A DNA stretch of 64,000 nucleotides from Candidatus Gastranaerophilales bacterium (GCA_944324175.1 CALUVH010000003.1:34723-98722); one strand, 5' to 3'; positions 52,402 to 61,380 are shown, counted from the stretch's first letter. Notes: generated by a model not told the origin, from the letters alone. Made by a program: numbers and translations.

Positions 52402-53356
52402 CCTGTTTAACTTTTAATATTTTGTCATAGGACTTTTCTATGCTTTGGGCAAGTTCCTTATCAGAGAGTGCTTTTTTAGCTATATTTTCAATAATCTCAA
52501 TAATTTCAGGGGTGGAATATCTGTAAATAAACATATTTAATCCTGCTCGAATACCCATTTCGCAAGCCTGCTGCATTCCAAATTTTGCAACACCTTTCAT
52601 AATCATATCGTCTGAAATTATTACACCACTAAAACCGACTTTTTCACGTAAATACTGAATTGCATTTTTGCTCAGTGATGTAGGTATGGACGCTTTTTCA
52701 AAACATGTGCAGTGTAAATGCGCTATCATAACTATCTCAATACCGTTTTTAGTCGCTTCCAAAAATGGCTTAATATGTATTTTCTCCATATCTGACAATG
52801 GAAGATTAATTTCAGGAAGAGTCAAATGACTATCTGAATTAGCATCACCATGTCCAGGAAAATGCTTGACGCAAGGAATAATTCCGCTATTTTTGTAAGT
52901 CTTAGCAACAATGTTCCCAGCTAGACTTACTTCATCAGTGTTTGATGAAAACGCTCGTTCTCCGATTATCGGATTATTGGGGTTTGTATTGACATCAAGA
53001 CATGGAGCAAAATTTAAGTTTATGCCGTAGTTCTTTAATTCTTGAGCAATTGCTTGGGTTTGCTCAACTAAAAAAAATTCACCTTTTTCAAAAGCAAATC
53101 TTGCAGAAAGATATTTTTTACCGTTATGTATATTTTCTGTGCGCTCAACTCTACCACCTTCCTGATCAATCGAAATAAAAGGTGGGATTAAAGCTTGGAT
53201 TTTTATATTATCTGTAAGAGTTTTAATCTGTTCGGGAGTTTGTACATCTCTAGTGAAAAGGATAATTCCACCTAATCCTTTTTTTAAAGCTGAACGATAT
53301 CCTTCTCCTTCTGTTCCGAGAATAAACATTTGGTATAGTTGTGTTTTAATGTCCAT
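52385..53356 (-). CDS. nagZ: Beta-N-acetylhexosaminidase (GH3, NagZ-type)
   Basis: NagZ removes GlcNAc from muropeptides during peptidoglycan recycling. The 323-residue GH3 protein has GGIILFTRDV, SIDQEGGRVERT, and the catalytic KHFPGHGDANSDSHLTLPEI near 165-185 with the His-Asp pair of NagZ; IISDDMIMKG holds the nucleophile Asp. No signal peptide, so it is cytosolic. It starts directly at the stop of the upstream 192-residue hypothetical gene and overlaps the convergent HELGH gene at its 3' end. Confidence 0.92.
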   Translation of the reverse strand: MDIKTQLYQMFILGTEGEGYRSALKKGLGGIILFTRDVQTPEQIKTLTDNIKIQALIPPFISIDQEGGRVERTENIHNGKKYLSARFAFEKGEFFLVEQTQAIAQELKNYGINLNFAPCLDVNTNPNNPIIGERAFSSNTDEVSLAGNIVAKTYKNSGIIPCVKHFPGHGDANSDSHLTLPEINLPLSDMEKIHIKPFLEATKNGIEIVMIAHLHCTCFEKASIPTSLSKNAIQYLREKVGFSGVIISDDMIMKGVAKFGMQQACEMGIRAGLNMFIYRYSTPEIIEIIENIAKKALSDKELAQSIEKSYDKILKVKQANSLF

Positions 53357-53934
53357 TAAAATAACTTCCCAACTAAATTCAATAACTCTTTAAGGTTTCC
53401 ATTTGTGGTTACTTCTTCGATTTTTGCAAGTATTTCGTCATCTTTAGTGATTTTTTTGAGATTCTCTGGCATGATAATATCATTTGTCTTCTCAGTATTC
53501 GTGAAACCTTTATTTAGGCTTAAAAATTCACGATATGCATTTAATATTTTTATTTTGTTTTCTTCAATTTCGAAATCTTTGCCTGTGTAATATTTGACAT
53601 CTTTTTTAAGTTGTTCAATGTAATCTATTATGAAATTTACCTCTTCAAGAGTTTCATTTTCATCATACTCGCAATCAAAAGCCAGATTACCCAAAATTTG
53701 AAGGTTATCAAGATTTTTTATGTACCCAGCCCAAAGCAGACAACCTGTATAAAAACCTAAATAGTTATCAAGCAGTTGCTCAATTTTTGGTAAAAGCATT
53801 TTGAATTGCTGCTTTTTCATCCCAAAATTTCTAAATCTATTTAATGAACTATAAGCATACTCTATGTTTGGTACAAAAGCTGAAATATGTTGGATAAATC
53901 CCGGGTCAAATTGCGCGCCATCCTTAAAATCCAT
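53356..53934 (-). CDS. Hypothetical protein upstream of nagZ
   Basis: The 192-residue soluble, mostly helical product is not recognised. The first half is aromatic-rich (FVPNIEYAYSSLNRFRNFG) and the second is Glu/Lys-rich. GGAG lies about 9 bases before the ATG. The stop and nagZ start share a base at 53356, so the genes are translationally coupled; this is the only hint to its role. Confidence 0.65.
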   Translation of the reverse strand: MDFKDGAQFDPGFIQHISAFVPNIEYAYSSLNRFRNFGMKKQQFKMLLPKIEQLLDNYLGFYTGCLLWAGYIKNLDNLQILGNLAFDCEYDENETLEEVNFIIDYIEQLKKDVKYYTGKDFEIEENKIKILNAYREFLSLNKGFTNTEKTNDIIMPENLKKITKDDEILAKIEEVTTNGNLKELLNLVGKLF

Positions 53935-53989
53935 ATCTTAATCTCCAATAAATTTAATTAACCTGCTACCAAGATTATAACATAAAAAA

Positions 53990-54021
53990 GTATGAGAAGA
54001 TTTTTCAAAATCTTCTCATAC
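53990..54021 (-). terminator. Terminator of the aquaporin gene
   Basis: A 15-bp perfect inverted repeat beginning GTATGAGAAGATTTT is followed on the minus strand by CTTTTTT. It lies just beyond the aquaporin stop. Confidence 0.85.
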
Positions 54022-54031
54022 CATCCCCACA

Positions 54032-54673
54032 CTAGTAGTCGTTATTAATATATCTATAAGCAAAAGCTGCAACAAACCCTCCTAAAAGGTTTGAAACAAT
54101 AGTAAGTAACATCATTGCACAGTCAGAGATATTAAGCATTCCAAGTCCGATAGCTACAGCAGGATTAAAAGCACCGTAGCAAATCGCCCCCCCGACAGCG
54201 AAGGCTCCGACAGTTACTGTAGCCCCTATTGCCAGTCCATAATATGAATTACCTTCTGTTTTTTTAGATGTGGCTGTAAATAGTACAACATAGCACAATG
54301 CGAATGTAAATAGAAATTCGCCGATGATAAGTCCTGTACTTTCAAATGTAATGGCGTCAGAAAAAGCTGGTGGAATAATCATTTGCATTAATAAGAATAC
54401 TGCTCCTATTCCTCCAAGAATTTGAGAGATCCAATAAGGAAGTAATTCTTTGGTTGGCATTGCTCCTCTAAGGACTGCCGCGAGTGTTACAGCAGGATTA
54501 TAATGTCCACCGGATACAGCACCGCCTGCATACACCATTACCATCAGCACACAGCCAATTGCGATAGCTGGTATTACATTTGGCATATTAAAAAGTGTTG
54601 TTGTTCCAACTGTGAATACAAGAAAAAATGTTCCGATAAATTCTACCAAATACTTCTTTAAATTTTCTTTCAT
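54032..54673 (-). CDS. MIP family aquaporin / glycerol facilitator
   Basis: The 213-residue channel has six membrane helices and the two half-helix motifs HYNPAVTLA near 58 and AFNPAVAIG near 172. EFIGTFFLVFTVG at the N-terminus is typical. The short length and the sequence before the second NPA favour an AqpZ-like water channel, but glycerol transport cannot be excluded. AAGGAG is the ribosome site. The gene stands alone, with its own terminator. Confidence 0.9.
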   Translation of the reverse strand: MKENLKKYLVEFIGTFFLVFTVGTTTLFNMPNVIPAIAIGCVLMVMVYAGGAVSGGHYNPAVTLAAVLRGAMPTKELLPYWISQILGGIGAVFLLMQMIIPPAFSDAITFESTGLIIGEFLFTFALCYVVLFTATSKKTEGNSYYGLAIGATVTVGAFAVGGAICYGAFNPAVAIGLGMLNISDCAMMLLTIVSNLLGGFVAAFAYRYINNDY

Positions 54674-54739
54674 ATCTGACTCCTTATTAGTTTTGATTTT
54701 CTATATTTTTTTACAATACATTTTTTTTATTTTACATAG

Positions 54740-54768
54740 TTAACCTAGCCTATTTTTTGTTGTATAGT
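54740..54768 (+). promoter_or_regulatory. Leaderless promoter of pgeF
   Basis: TTAACC at 54740-54745, 17-base spacer, TATAGT at 54763-54768, then 6 bases to ATG 54775. Confidence 0.65.
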
Positions 54769-54774
54769 AAGGCT

Positions 54775-55512
54775 ATGTTCTATTTTGATGAAATTAACGG
54801 TAAAAAAATATTAAAATCGGATTATCTATCACAGACAAATCATTTTTTTACAACAAGAGAGCTTTGTCTTAAGTCTAATGATGAGGTATTGAGCAAAGTT
54901 GTGCTAAATAATAAAAAGTTAGTCTGTGAAAAGTTAGGAATAAGCTTAAAAGATTTAATTTCACCTAGCCAGACTCATAGTGCAAATATTCAGCTTGTGA
55001 ATTCTAATCAATCGGATTATTCAGACACAGATGGGTTGATTTTAACCAATAATAAGCAGGCTATTTTTTTAAATTTTGCAGATTGTACTCCAGTAATTTT
55101 TTATGATAAAAAGCAAAATATCGGAGCAATTTCTCATGCAGGCTGGCGCGGGACAGCGCAAAAAATTTCGGTACTCACAGTAAAACAACTAATCAAAGAT
55201 TTTAATTCTGAGCCTGAGAATATCATAGTAGCCATAGGACCTGCTATTTCAAAGTGTTGTTATGATGTGGGTGAAGAAGTTTATGAGAAATTAAAAAGTA
55301 CGGTTTCACTATACGCAGAATTATTTGAAGAACGTCAAGGAAAATTATTTGTCGATTTAAAAGGTATAAATGCGCAGCAACTTCGGGAAATTGGTGTTGA
55401 AAAAATTGATATTTGTCCATATTGTACGGTATGTAATAATGAATTTTTCTTTTCTTATCGTAAAGAAAATGCTACGACCAACCGTCATAGTGCTGTTTTA
55501 AAGTTAAACTAG
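54775..55512 (+). CDS. pgeF: Purine nucleoside phosphorylase-like PgeF (YfiH/LACC1 family)
   Basis: YfiH-family enzymes are zinc-dependent and act on purine nucleosides; PgeF edits wrong peptidoglycan precursors. The 245-residue protein has SQTHSANIQLV, DTDGLILTN, the metal-binding LNFADCTPVIFYD, SHAGWRGTAQKI near 130, and AIGPAISKCCYDVG with the metal Cys. I chose ATG 54775 because a TATAGT -10 box lies 6 bases before it; the upstream ATG 54757 would lie inside the promoter. The next gene is a MurF-like ligase, in line with a peptidoglycan link. Confidence 0.9.
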   Translation: MFYFDEINGKKILKSDYLSQTNHFFTTRELCLKSNDEVLSKVVLNNKKLVCEKLGISLKDLISPSQTHSANIQLVNSNQSDYSDTDGLILTNNKQAIFLNFADCTPVIFYDKKQNIGAISHAGWRGTAQKISVLTVKQLIKDFNSEPENIIVAIGPAISKCCYDVGEEVYEKLKSTVSLYAELFEERQGKLFVDLKGINAQQLREIGVEKIDICPYCTVCNNEFFFSYRKENATTNRHSAVLKLN

Positions 55513-55541
55513 TTGCAGAGTTTTAAAATTTATGGTAAAAT
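55513..55541 (+). promoter_or_regulatory. Leaderless promoter of the MurF-like gene
   Basis: TTGCAG at 55513-55518, 17-base spacer, TAAAAT at 55536-55541, 6 bases to ATG 55548. The -35 box overlaps the end of pgeF. Confidence 0.7.
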
Positions 55542-55547
55542 ACGTAT

Positions 55548-56942
55548 ATGGATTTTTGGAATGAAAAACGGGTACGTTTGGCTAATCCTAAAGCCAAATT
55601 ATATAATTTTTACGAAGGATGGCACTCAAAGGGTATAAAAATAACTCATAGTGCTTTTGAAGATGGCAATATTGCTGTAGTGCGGATGGGGGAAGAAAAA
55701 ATCGGTATACCCCAAGATAGATTAGAAAAAGTTCTTGGTATGGCTAGTGCAATAGTTTGTACCAAGGCTGAGCCTTTTATGGAATTAAATATTCCAATAA
55801 TTGAAGTACCGGATTTGAATAAATCAGTAATATATTTTGCAAAATTTATTCGCAGAGTATTTAAGGGAAAAGTCATTTGTGTAACTGGCAGCTCAGGTAA
55901 ATCTACCGTTACAAAGATGTTTTATGATGTACTGGAAGGATATGGAGTTTCTTCAAACTTGAATCAAGCGAATACAACTTGGGGAATTTGTTGGAATATG
56001 TCAAATTTTTCACTGCATGTTCCATATTGGGCAATAGAGACCTCACTTGGTGGAGGAATGACTAGAAATTCTCTTATTACAAGGCCTGATTACGCGATAG
56101 TAACTAATGTTGCGCCTGTTCATTTGAAAGAACACCAGAGTACTGAAGATATAGCAAGAAATAAGGCTAAAATTTTTGATGCAGTACCAGAAAGTGGAGT
56201 CGCTGTAATTTATAAGGAGATGGAACATTTCAATATTATAGAGGATGCCGCAAAAGATAAAAATTTAAAAATTATAACAGTTGGAGAAAGCTCTGATGCT
56301 GATGTCAAAATTGAATTTGGAGAAAAAAATATAATTCATTTACCAGATAAAAGTGTTACAATGAAAGCATTTTTACCGCGTCATATTTTGCTTGATATGG
56401 CATTTGTGCTTGCAGTTGTTGGTGATATGGGAATATCTGTTGATGATGCTTGTTCAAAATTAAATCAATTCCAAGCGCTGGCAGGTCGTGGCGAAGTGTA
56501 TAAAGGCAAAATACTTACAGATAGAGAAGTTGTTTTGGTAGATGAAGCGTTCAATGCAAATCCTCTTTCTATGAAAGCAGCATTGGAGGGTTTTGGCAAG
56601 ATGTTTGGTGGTGAAGATAAATCTCGTGTTTTAATTTTGGGAGATATGGCAGAGGGAGGTCCAGAAACACAAAAACATCATTTGGAGTTGGCTGAGACAA
56701 TTAAGCAAATAAATCCTACCCGAATATTACTTTGCGGTGAACAAATGAAAGCACTTTGGGAGATTTTGAAAGATCAGTATTCAGGCGAGTGGTATCCTGA
56801 ATTTCAAGCACTTAACAAAGATTTGTTAAATTGGTTAAAAGATGGAGATTGCATACTCGTAAAATCTTCTCATTCTATTTGTCTTTACAGAATTGTAAAT
56901 TATTTAAAAGTACTTATGGCAAAATACAATGAATCTGTATAA
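55548..56942 (+). CDS. Mur ligase family protein, MurF-like
   Basis: The 464-residue ATP-dependent ligase has the P-loop TGSSGKSTVTKMF near 110-122, an ATP-site region ETSLGGGMTRN and NVAPVHLKEH near 165-185, and the MurF-like segment VDEAFNANPLSMKAAL near 332-347, followed by ILGDMAEGG. This last motif is the D-Ala-D-Ala ligase (MurF) signature, but the N-terminus (MDFWNEKRVRLANPKAKLYNFYEGW) is unusual, so it could be a second, specialised Mur ligase. Its end overlaps the start of the YkgJ-type gene by 14 bases. Confidence 0.75.
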   Translation: MDFWNEKRVRLANPKAKLYNFYEGWHSKGIKITHSAFEDGNIAVVRMGEEKIGIPQDRLEKVLGMASAIVCTKAEPFMELNIPIIEVPDLNKSVIYFAKFIRRVFKGKVICVTGSSGKSTVTKMFYDVLEGYGVSSNLNQANTTWGICWNMSNFSLHVPYWAIETSLGGGMTRNSLITRPDYAIVTNVAPVHLKEHQSTEDIARNKAKIFDAVPESGVAVIYKEMEHFNIIEDAAKDKNLKIITVGESSDADVKIEFGEKNIIHLPDKSVTMKAFLPRHILLDMAFVLAVVGDMGISVDDACSKLNQFQALAGRGEVYKGKILTDREVVLVDEAFNANPLSMKAALEGFGKMFGGEDKSRVLILGDMAEGGPETQKHHLELAETIKQINPTRILLCGEQMKALWEILKDQYSGEWYPEFQALNKDLLNWLKDGDCILVKSSHSICLYRIVNYLKVLMAKYNESV

Positions 56943-57531
56943 TTATATAAATTATTTAGAATATTTAAATAAAAACCTTATTGAATTTTTTAAAAATCAG
57001 GCGCCTTATATTTTTTGTAATAAAGGTTGTGCAAGGTGTTGTAAAAAGGGTATATATCCGTTTTCAGAGATAGAGTTTAGATATTTAATGTTCGGATATA
57101 AAAAATTGTCGTCAGATTTGCAATATTTAATAAAAAATAAAATTTTAAATCTATATGAAGAAAAAATCACATCTGAAGGTGATAATTATATGTATGAGTG
57201 TCCTTTTTTGATAAATAATGAGTGTTCATTATATGATTATCGAGGCATAATTTGTCGTACATTTGGTCTTATGACATATCAGGGTGATGGTATCCCTAAA
57301 ATTCCTTTTTGTGCTTTTACGGGATTAAATTATTCTCAGGTTTTGGATTTTAAAACCCAAACAGTATCATTTGAAAAATTTTCAAGGTTAAAAGGTTTCC
57401 CTGAACCGTTAGCGTTTAATATTGACTATAAATTATTAACCAATAAGGAGCATGAAGAAATCTGTAATATTTCATTTGGAGAGCAAAAAAGTTTACTAGA
57501 TTGGTTAATTCTTGAATTTGAGTTACAATAG
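56929..57531 (+). CDS. YkgJ-type cysteine cluster protein
   Basis: The 200-residue protein shows the zinc/iron-chelating CxxxC cluster: CNKGCARCCKKG near 27-38, CPFLINNECSLYDYRGIICRTFG near 90-113, and a later Cys. This is the YkgJ / Fe-S-oxidoreductase-like CxxCxxCC family of unknown activity. It starts within the MurF-like gene, so the two are coupled. A flavin reductase gene follows. Confidence 0.8.
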   Translation: MNLYNYINYLEYLNKNLIEFFKNQAPYIFCNKGCARCCKKGIYPFSEIEFRYLMFGYKKLSSDLQYLIKNKILNLYEEKITSEGDNYMYECPFLINNECSLYDYRGIICRTFGLMTYQGDGIPKIPFCAFTGLNYSQVLDFKTQTVSFEKFSRLKGFPEPLAFNIDYKLLTNKEHEEICNISFGEQKSLLDWLILEFELQ

Positions 57532-57582
57532 ATGAGAATTAAATGTTATATAAAAAATAAAAGAGTAATTCAGGAGGGTTGT

Positions 57583-58125
57583 ATGTCAAAAAAAGTTTTA
57601 ATATTATCAAGTAGTCCAAGAAAGGGAGGCAATTCAGATATTTTATGTGATGAATTTGCAAAAGGAGCAATAGCTTCAGGTCATAGTGTAGAAAAAGTGT
57701 TTTTGCGAGATAAAAAAATCAACTACTGTACTGGTTGTGGATTATGTAACAGCAATAATTATTCAGGGTGTTCCCAAAAAGACGATATGGAAGAAATTTT
57801 AAATAAAATGATAGGCTCAGATGTAATAGTTATGGCGACACCGGTTTATTTTTATACACTTTCTGCACAGATGAAAACTTTAATAGACAGATGTTGTGCC
57901 AGATATACAAAAATCATTAATAAAGAATTTTACTTTATTGCGACAGCAGCAGATGGGAATAAACAAGCATTAGAACGGACATTTGAATGCTTTAGAGGAT
58001 TTTTGGACTGCTTAAGTGGAGCGGTTGAAAAAGGAACGATATGTGGCGCTGGTGTGTGGGAAAAAGGAGAAATATTAAGTACTAACATAGTTAATGAAGC
58101 TTGCGAAATGGGTAAAAACCTTTAA
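57583..58125 (+). CDS. NADPH-dependent FMN reductase-like flavodoxin-fold protein
   Basis: The 180-residue protein starts KKVLILSSSPRKGGNSDIL (FMN phosphate loop) and has CTGCGLCNSNNYSGCSQKDDM near 45-65, a Cys cluster of the iron-sulfur flavoprotein subgroup, then ATPVYFYTLSAQMKTLIDR. It probably carries out electron transfer with FMN, perhaps plus Fe-S. I chose ATG 57583 because AGGAGG stands 6 bases before it; the frame is open upstream to 57532. A terminator hairpin lies at 58157-58187. Confidence 0.85.
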   Translation: MSKKVLILSSSPRKGGNSDILCDEFAKGAIASGHSVEKVFLRDKKINYCTGCGLCNSNNYSGCSQKDDMEEILNKMIGSDVIVMATPVYFYTLSAQMKTLIDRCCARYTKIINKEFYFIATAADGNKQALERTFECFRGFLDCLSGAVEKGTICGAGVWEKGEILSTNIVNEACEMGKNL

Positions 58126-58156
58126 AAAAGAATAGTAGAATATTTTTTAACAGGAC

Positions 58157-58187
58157 AAAAGGCTTGGAATGAACTTTCCAAGCCTTT
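58157..58187. terminator. Bidirectional terminator
   Basis: AAAAGGCTTGGAA (58157-58169) pairs with TTCCAAGCCTTT (58176-58187) between two convergent genes; the minus-strand copy ends in TTTT. Confidence 0.75.
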
Positions 58188-58217
58188 ATAAAAGGAAGTA
58201 AGTTTACTATGGAAGTG

Positions 58218-59024
58218 CTATAAATAGCATTTCCTTTCTTGTCCTTCGACTCCTGCGTACAATTCTACATATTGTTTAGCAGGGCTTGAGTCAATTTTTG
58301 TCAATAGGACTTCTTCAATTTGGAAAAATCCGACATCACCGGACATTTCAATATCAATTTTTATTGGTTTCCTTTGTCCATGATGGATGCCGATACGATT
58401 GATAGCGTTAGCGGAATATTTGTGAATATCACCGACTTTAGGAGTTGTATTTATAGCCATAGGAATTCTAGCTCGTCCTTTTGTCATGTCACATCCATCA
58501 GCTATCAAAATTATTCCTGCTTCTATTGAATGAATTTTAGTTGTTGACATATGCCCGACTATAGCTTCAGTTGCGAGTGATTTGATGACAACGCGTTTGT
58601 GTAGGTCATCTGGAAAAATGTGTTTAAGTGCTCTATCCATGATAGGTTGTGAGATCATTGCAGACATATCTTCATGTCCTTGTCTTCCGATAGTCATTCC
58701 AAGGTCGTGCATCAATCCTGCCAGAATTACGGCGCACATGCTATCTTCAAACGTTCCAATTTCTTCTTTTTCTAGGGATGTTTGAATCCCCGAATCTTGT
58801 AGGATGTTAAGCATTTTTATAGCGTTCCCTACGACTTGACGCATGTGAACAGGTCCATGGTCATTGTAACCAAGGCGTTTAATAGAGACATTATTTGCGT
58901 ATTCTTGCATTTCTTGAAGTTCTTCATCTGCAAATAGATAGTTTACAAGTTCTAAACATTTGGGATTGTTTTTTAATCTCGCTAAAATTTTGGATTCAAT
59001 GGAGACTTCTTTAACTGATTTCAT
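58218..59024 (-). CDS. HD-domain phosphohydrolase
   Basis: The 268-residue cytosolic protein has an HD metal-binding core: DHGPVHMRQV near 56-65, LAGLMHDLGMTIGRQGHEDMS near 103-123 and IADGCDMTKGRARI near 173-186. HD proteins hydrolyse phosphoester bonds of nucleotides; the substrate here is unknown. AGGAAAC precedes the ATG. It is divergent from the first PLD-like gene (103-base gap). Confidence 0.85.
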   Translation of the reverse strand: MKSVKEVSIESKILARLKNNPKCLELVNYLFADEELQEMQEYANNVSIKRLGYNDHGPVHMRQVVGNAIKMLNILQDSGIQTSLEKEEIGTFEDSMCAVILAGLMHDLGMTIGRQGHEDMSAMISQPIMDRALKHIFPDDLHKRVVIKSLATEAIVGHMSTTKIHSIEAGIILIADGCDMTKGRARIPMAINTTPKVGDIHKYSANAINRIGIHHGQRKPIKIDIEMSGDVGFFQIEEVLLTKIDSSPAKQYVELYAGVEGQERKCYL

Positions 59025-59114
59025 AATTTTGTTTCCTACATTAATTACACTTAATAATATAATACCCTATAAATGCAAAAAATTAAACATTATTAAATTT
59101 TTAATAATTTGCAT

Positions 59115-59120
59115 TATAAT
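59115..59120 (+). promoter_or_regulatory. -10 box of leaderless promoter, PLD gene A
   Basis: TATAAT ends 7 bases before ATG 59128; no Shine-Dalgarno sequence lies between. Confidence 0.6.
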
Positions 59121-59127
59121 AGAAATT

Positions 59128-60360
59128 ATGAAAAAGATAATTTTATCAATATTAATAGCTGCGATTTCAGTGAATTTGTCTTACGCGTCGGACTTCCGCA
59201 AAATCGCTAATCCTGATTACAGTATTGAGCTTATGTTTAATTACCCAATTTATAAAAGACCTTCTCAAAAAGTACGAACACAAGCAGCTAAGATTCTATA
59301 TGAGGAATTGAAAAATGAGCATAGGTCACTTGATTTTATGATGTATGGTATATACGGTCAACCTAGGATTTTCAATCAAATTGTTAGACTATGTAACAAT
59401 CCTGATATAGAATTTAGGGGAATTGTTGATGTAAATACAAGAGGAAAAAATGATTATGCAGATACTCACAAATTAAAATCATTATGCAAATGCATAAAAA
59501 CTGATTTTGCGACTAAAGATGAAATGCAAGAATATTATGACAAACAAAAAAAATTGGGATATCTGATGCATAACAAAGTTTTTGTATTTTCAAATGATCA
59601 TGTGTGGACAGGTTCAACTAATATAAGTTCGACATGCTCTGGTGGGTTTAATGCAAATGTATCTTACTTGATAAAAGATAAAACAGTTGCAGATTTGTAT
59701 AGAAAAGAAATTATACAAATGTATGATCAAGAAAAATTTCATATTGATAAACAAAAAGTATATGCAAAAGATTTGGTTTTATCAGACGGAACATTACTAG
59801 ATATTTACTTTGCACCTAATGAGAAAATATTGACAGAGGCTATCATACCAAGTTTCAAAACGGCGAAAAAATCAATATATGTTGCGATGTTCTATTTTAC
59901 AAATAAACATATTTTAGAAGAATTGATAAACGCTCAAAAAAGGGGGGTGGATGTTAAGGTCATAGTGGATGCTTCATTTGCAAAAGATTTTAATTATTAT
60001 ATAAATCGGATGCGAGAAGCAAAAATCCCGGTTAAAGTGGAGAATTGGGCGGGAAAAATGCACTGTAAACTGGCTGTAATAGATGATGATACAACCCTGA
60101 CGGGTTCTTTAAATTGGACACATTCAGCAGTAAATTATAATGATGAAAACTTTTTAAAGATAAAAAGTTCCAGAATTGCCAGTGAAACGATAAAATATTT
60201 TTCTGCACTATGGGGTTCAATACCAGATAAATGGTTATATGCAATTCCTAGTGCAGAAGGAATAGATTCAAAATATTCTTGTCATGATGGTATTGACAAT
60301 GACCATAATGGGCTAACAGATAAGGATGACCCCAAATGTCACTTAAAGCGTATCAAATAA
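59128..60360 (+). CDS. Secreted phospholipase-D-like protein A (one degenerate HKD motif)
   Basis: The 410-residue protein has a Sec signal peptide (MKKIILSILIAAISVNLSYA, cut before S-D), two PLD domains and a short Ca-binding tail. Motif 1 reads HNKVFVFSND: His and Lys are kept but the Asp of HxKxxxxD is Ser. Motif 2 reads HCKLAVID and is complete. GSTN and GSLNWT follow the motifs. The tail CHDGIDNDHNGLTDKDDPKC is a Cys-flanked Asp/Asn loop likely to bind calcium. PLD-fold enzymes of this type include nucleases and lipases. I set the start at ATG 59128 because of the TATAAT box and signal peptide; the frame is open further upstream. It overlaps the convergent PP-loop gene by 18 bases. Confidence 0.8.
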   Translation: MKKIILSILIAAISVNLSYASDFRKIANPDYSIELMFNYPIYKRPSQKVRTQAAKILYEELKNEHRSLDFMMYGIYGQPRIFNQIVRLCNNPDIEFRGIVDVNTRGKNDYADTHKLKSLCKCIKTDFATKDEMQEYYDKQKKLGYLMHNKVFVFSNDHVWTGSTNISSTCSGGFNANVSYLIKDKTVADLYRKEIIQMYDQEKFHIDKQKVYAKDLVLSDGTLLDIYFAPNEKILTEAIIPSFKTAKKSIYVAMFYFTNKHILEELINAQKRGVDVKVIVDASFAKDFNYYINRMREAKIPVKVENWAGKMHCKLAVIDDDTTLTGSLNWTHSAVNYNDENFLKIKSSRIASETIKYFSALWGSIPDKWLYAIPSAEGIDSKYSCHDGIDNDHNGLTDKDDPKCHLKRIK

Positions 60361-61137
60361 TTTTTGATTGCAGTATTTTTGGATTTTATTTTTATTCGAG
60401 TTTGCTTTGATTTTTTTTATATTATCAGTTTGAATCATTTCTCTTAAAGTCCCAAAACTACACCATCTAAAAATTTCGCCATGAGATTTTCGTCCGTTTT
60501 CTTCATAATAAATAGCCTGTTTATATAATTCAGGGTGTTTTTCATAAAGATTAATCCAGTCAAGTGGTTTTTGATAAAAACAAAAATAACAGCCATTTCG
60601 CTCTCTCCAATTGTAATAATCTGGGTAATTTATCCCATTATCCAATAAAATTCTTTCGACGTCATATATATTAATGTGATTTTCTATTAACGGGTATTTA
60701 GGAGTAATTAGAGCTTTTTCTCGATTATTTTTAGGTGTGATACCTTTTCTCCAAGATTCATCGGCCCTAATTCCAATGTAAAAATAAAATATGCCCTCCC
60801 CTTCTTTTTTTATTTTCTGGTATATAAATTTCCAAGAAGGCTTAACCTTTAATTCAATTGTGCAGTACCTACGATGTGGCGCAGGAATAAGTAAACTGGT
60901 GTGAAAAATGTGATCAAAACTCTTGTCAGGCTCCACTATAGTAATTTTTTTATTCAAAAATACTTCAATTTTATTCAAATAATTGTAGGTCTCTGGTAAA
61001 TCGCAACCAGTATCATAAAACACGAGTTCTAATTTTTTAAAAATTTCAGGCATATTCTCACGCATAAAAAACGCCAACGCAGTGGAATCCTTTCCACCGC
61101 TCAAGCTCAAAATATGATATTCTTTTTTTTTGTTCAT
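60343..61137 (-). CDS. PP-loop / PAPS-reductase-like protein A (DndC-related family)
   Basis: The 264-residue protein starts MNKKKEYHILSLSGGKDST, with the SGGKDS PP-loop of ATP pyrophosphatases. APHRRYCT, GIRADESWRKG and NGCYFCFYQKPLDW follow, with three conserved Cys that could bind an Fe-S cluster as in DndC and PAPS reductase relatives. The family is common in phages and islands; the reaction here is unknown. GGAGAG lies about 5 bases before ATG 61137; the frame is open upstream to 61224, but this looks like leader. It lies tail-to-tail with the PLD gene A. Its first 30 codons and 5' leader are nearly identical to copy B. Confidence 0.8.
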   Translation of the reverse strand: MNKKKEYHILSLSGGKDSTALAFFMRENMPEIFKKLELVFYDTGCDLPETYNYLNKIEVFLNKKITIVEPDKSFDHIFHTSLLIPAPHRRYCTIELKVKPSWKFIYQKIKKEGEGIFYFYIGIRADESWRKGITPKNNREKALITPKYPLIENHINIYDVERILLDNGINYPDYYNWRERNGCYFCFYQKPLDWINLYEKHPELYKQAIYYEENGRKSHGEIFRWCSFGTLREMIQTDNIKKIKANSNKNKIQKYCNQKLFDTL

Positions 61138-61297
61138 TTTCTCTCCTTTATTACAAATTATTTTCAAACTCTGACATTCTCCCCCCAAGCAAAATGTCAA
61201 AGCACAGCAAAGTATCAGCTTCACTGTGCATAAAAATTTATTTAACTACTTCCCTGCAAACGCTTTAAAAATCATCTTCGGATTTTAGCTTAACAAG
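61039..61297 (-). repeat. Direct repeat copy 1 (leader and 5' end of PP-loop gene A)
   Basis: About 259 bases nearly identical (a handful of differences) to 63412-63670. It covers the first 33 codons, the ribosome site and about 160 bases upstream. The rest of the two coding regions has diverged. Confidence 0.9.
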
Positions 61298-61367
61298 CTT
61301 TCATTCCTATTATTTATGACATTTACGATTTATTGTTACTTTTTAAGATTTTTTTAATATTTTTCAG

Positions 61368-61373
61368 TATAAT
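61368..61373 (+). promoter_or_regulatory. -10 box of leaderless promoter, PLD gene B
   Basis: TATAAT ends 7 bases before ATG 61381, as for PLD gene A. Confidence 0.6.
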
Positions 61374-61380
61374 AACTTTT

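Noticed and set aside
61138..61224. Upstream extension of PP-loop protein A (and the same in B) as a signal peptide
   Set aside because: The Cys-rich stretch precedes a clear GGAGAG ribosome site and ATG, and a PP-loop ATPase should be cytosolic; it is more likely untranslated leader.
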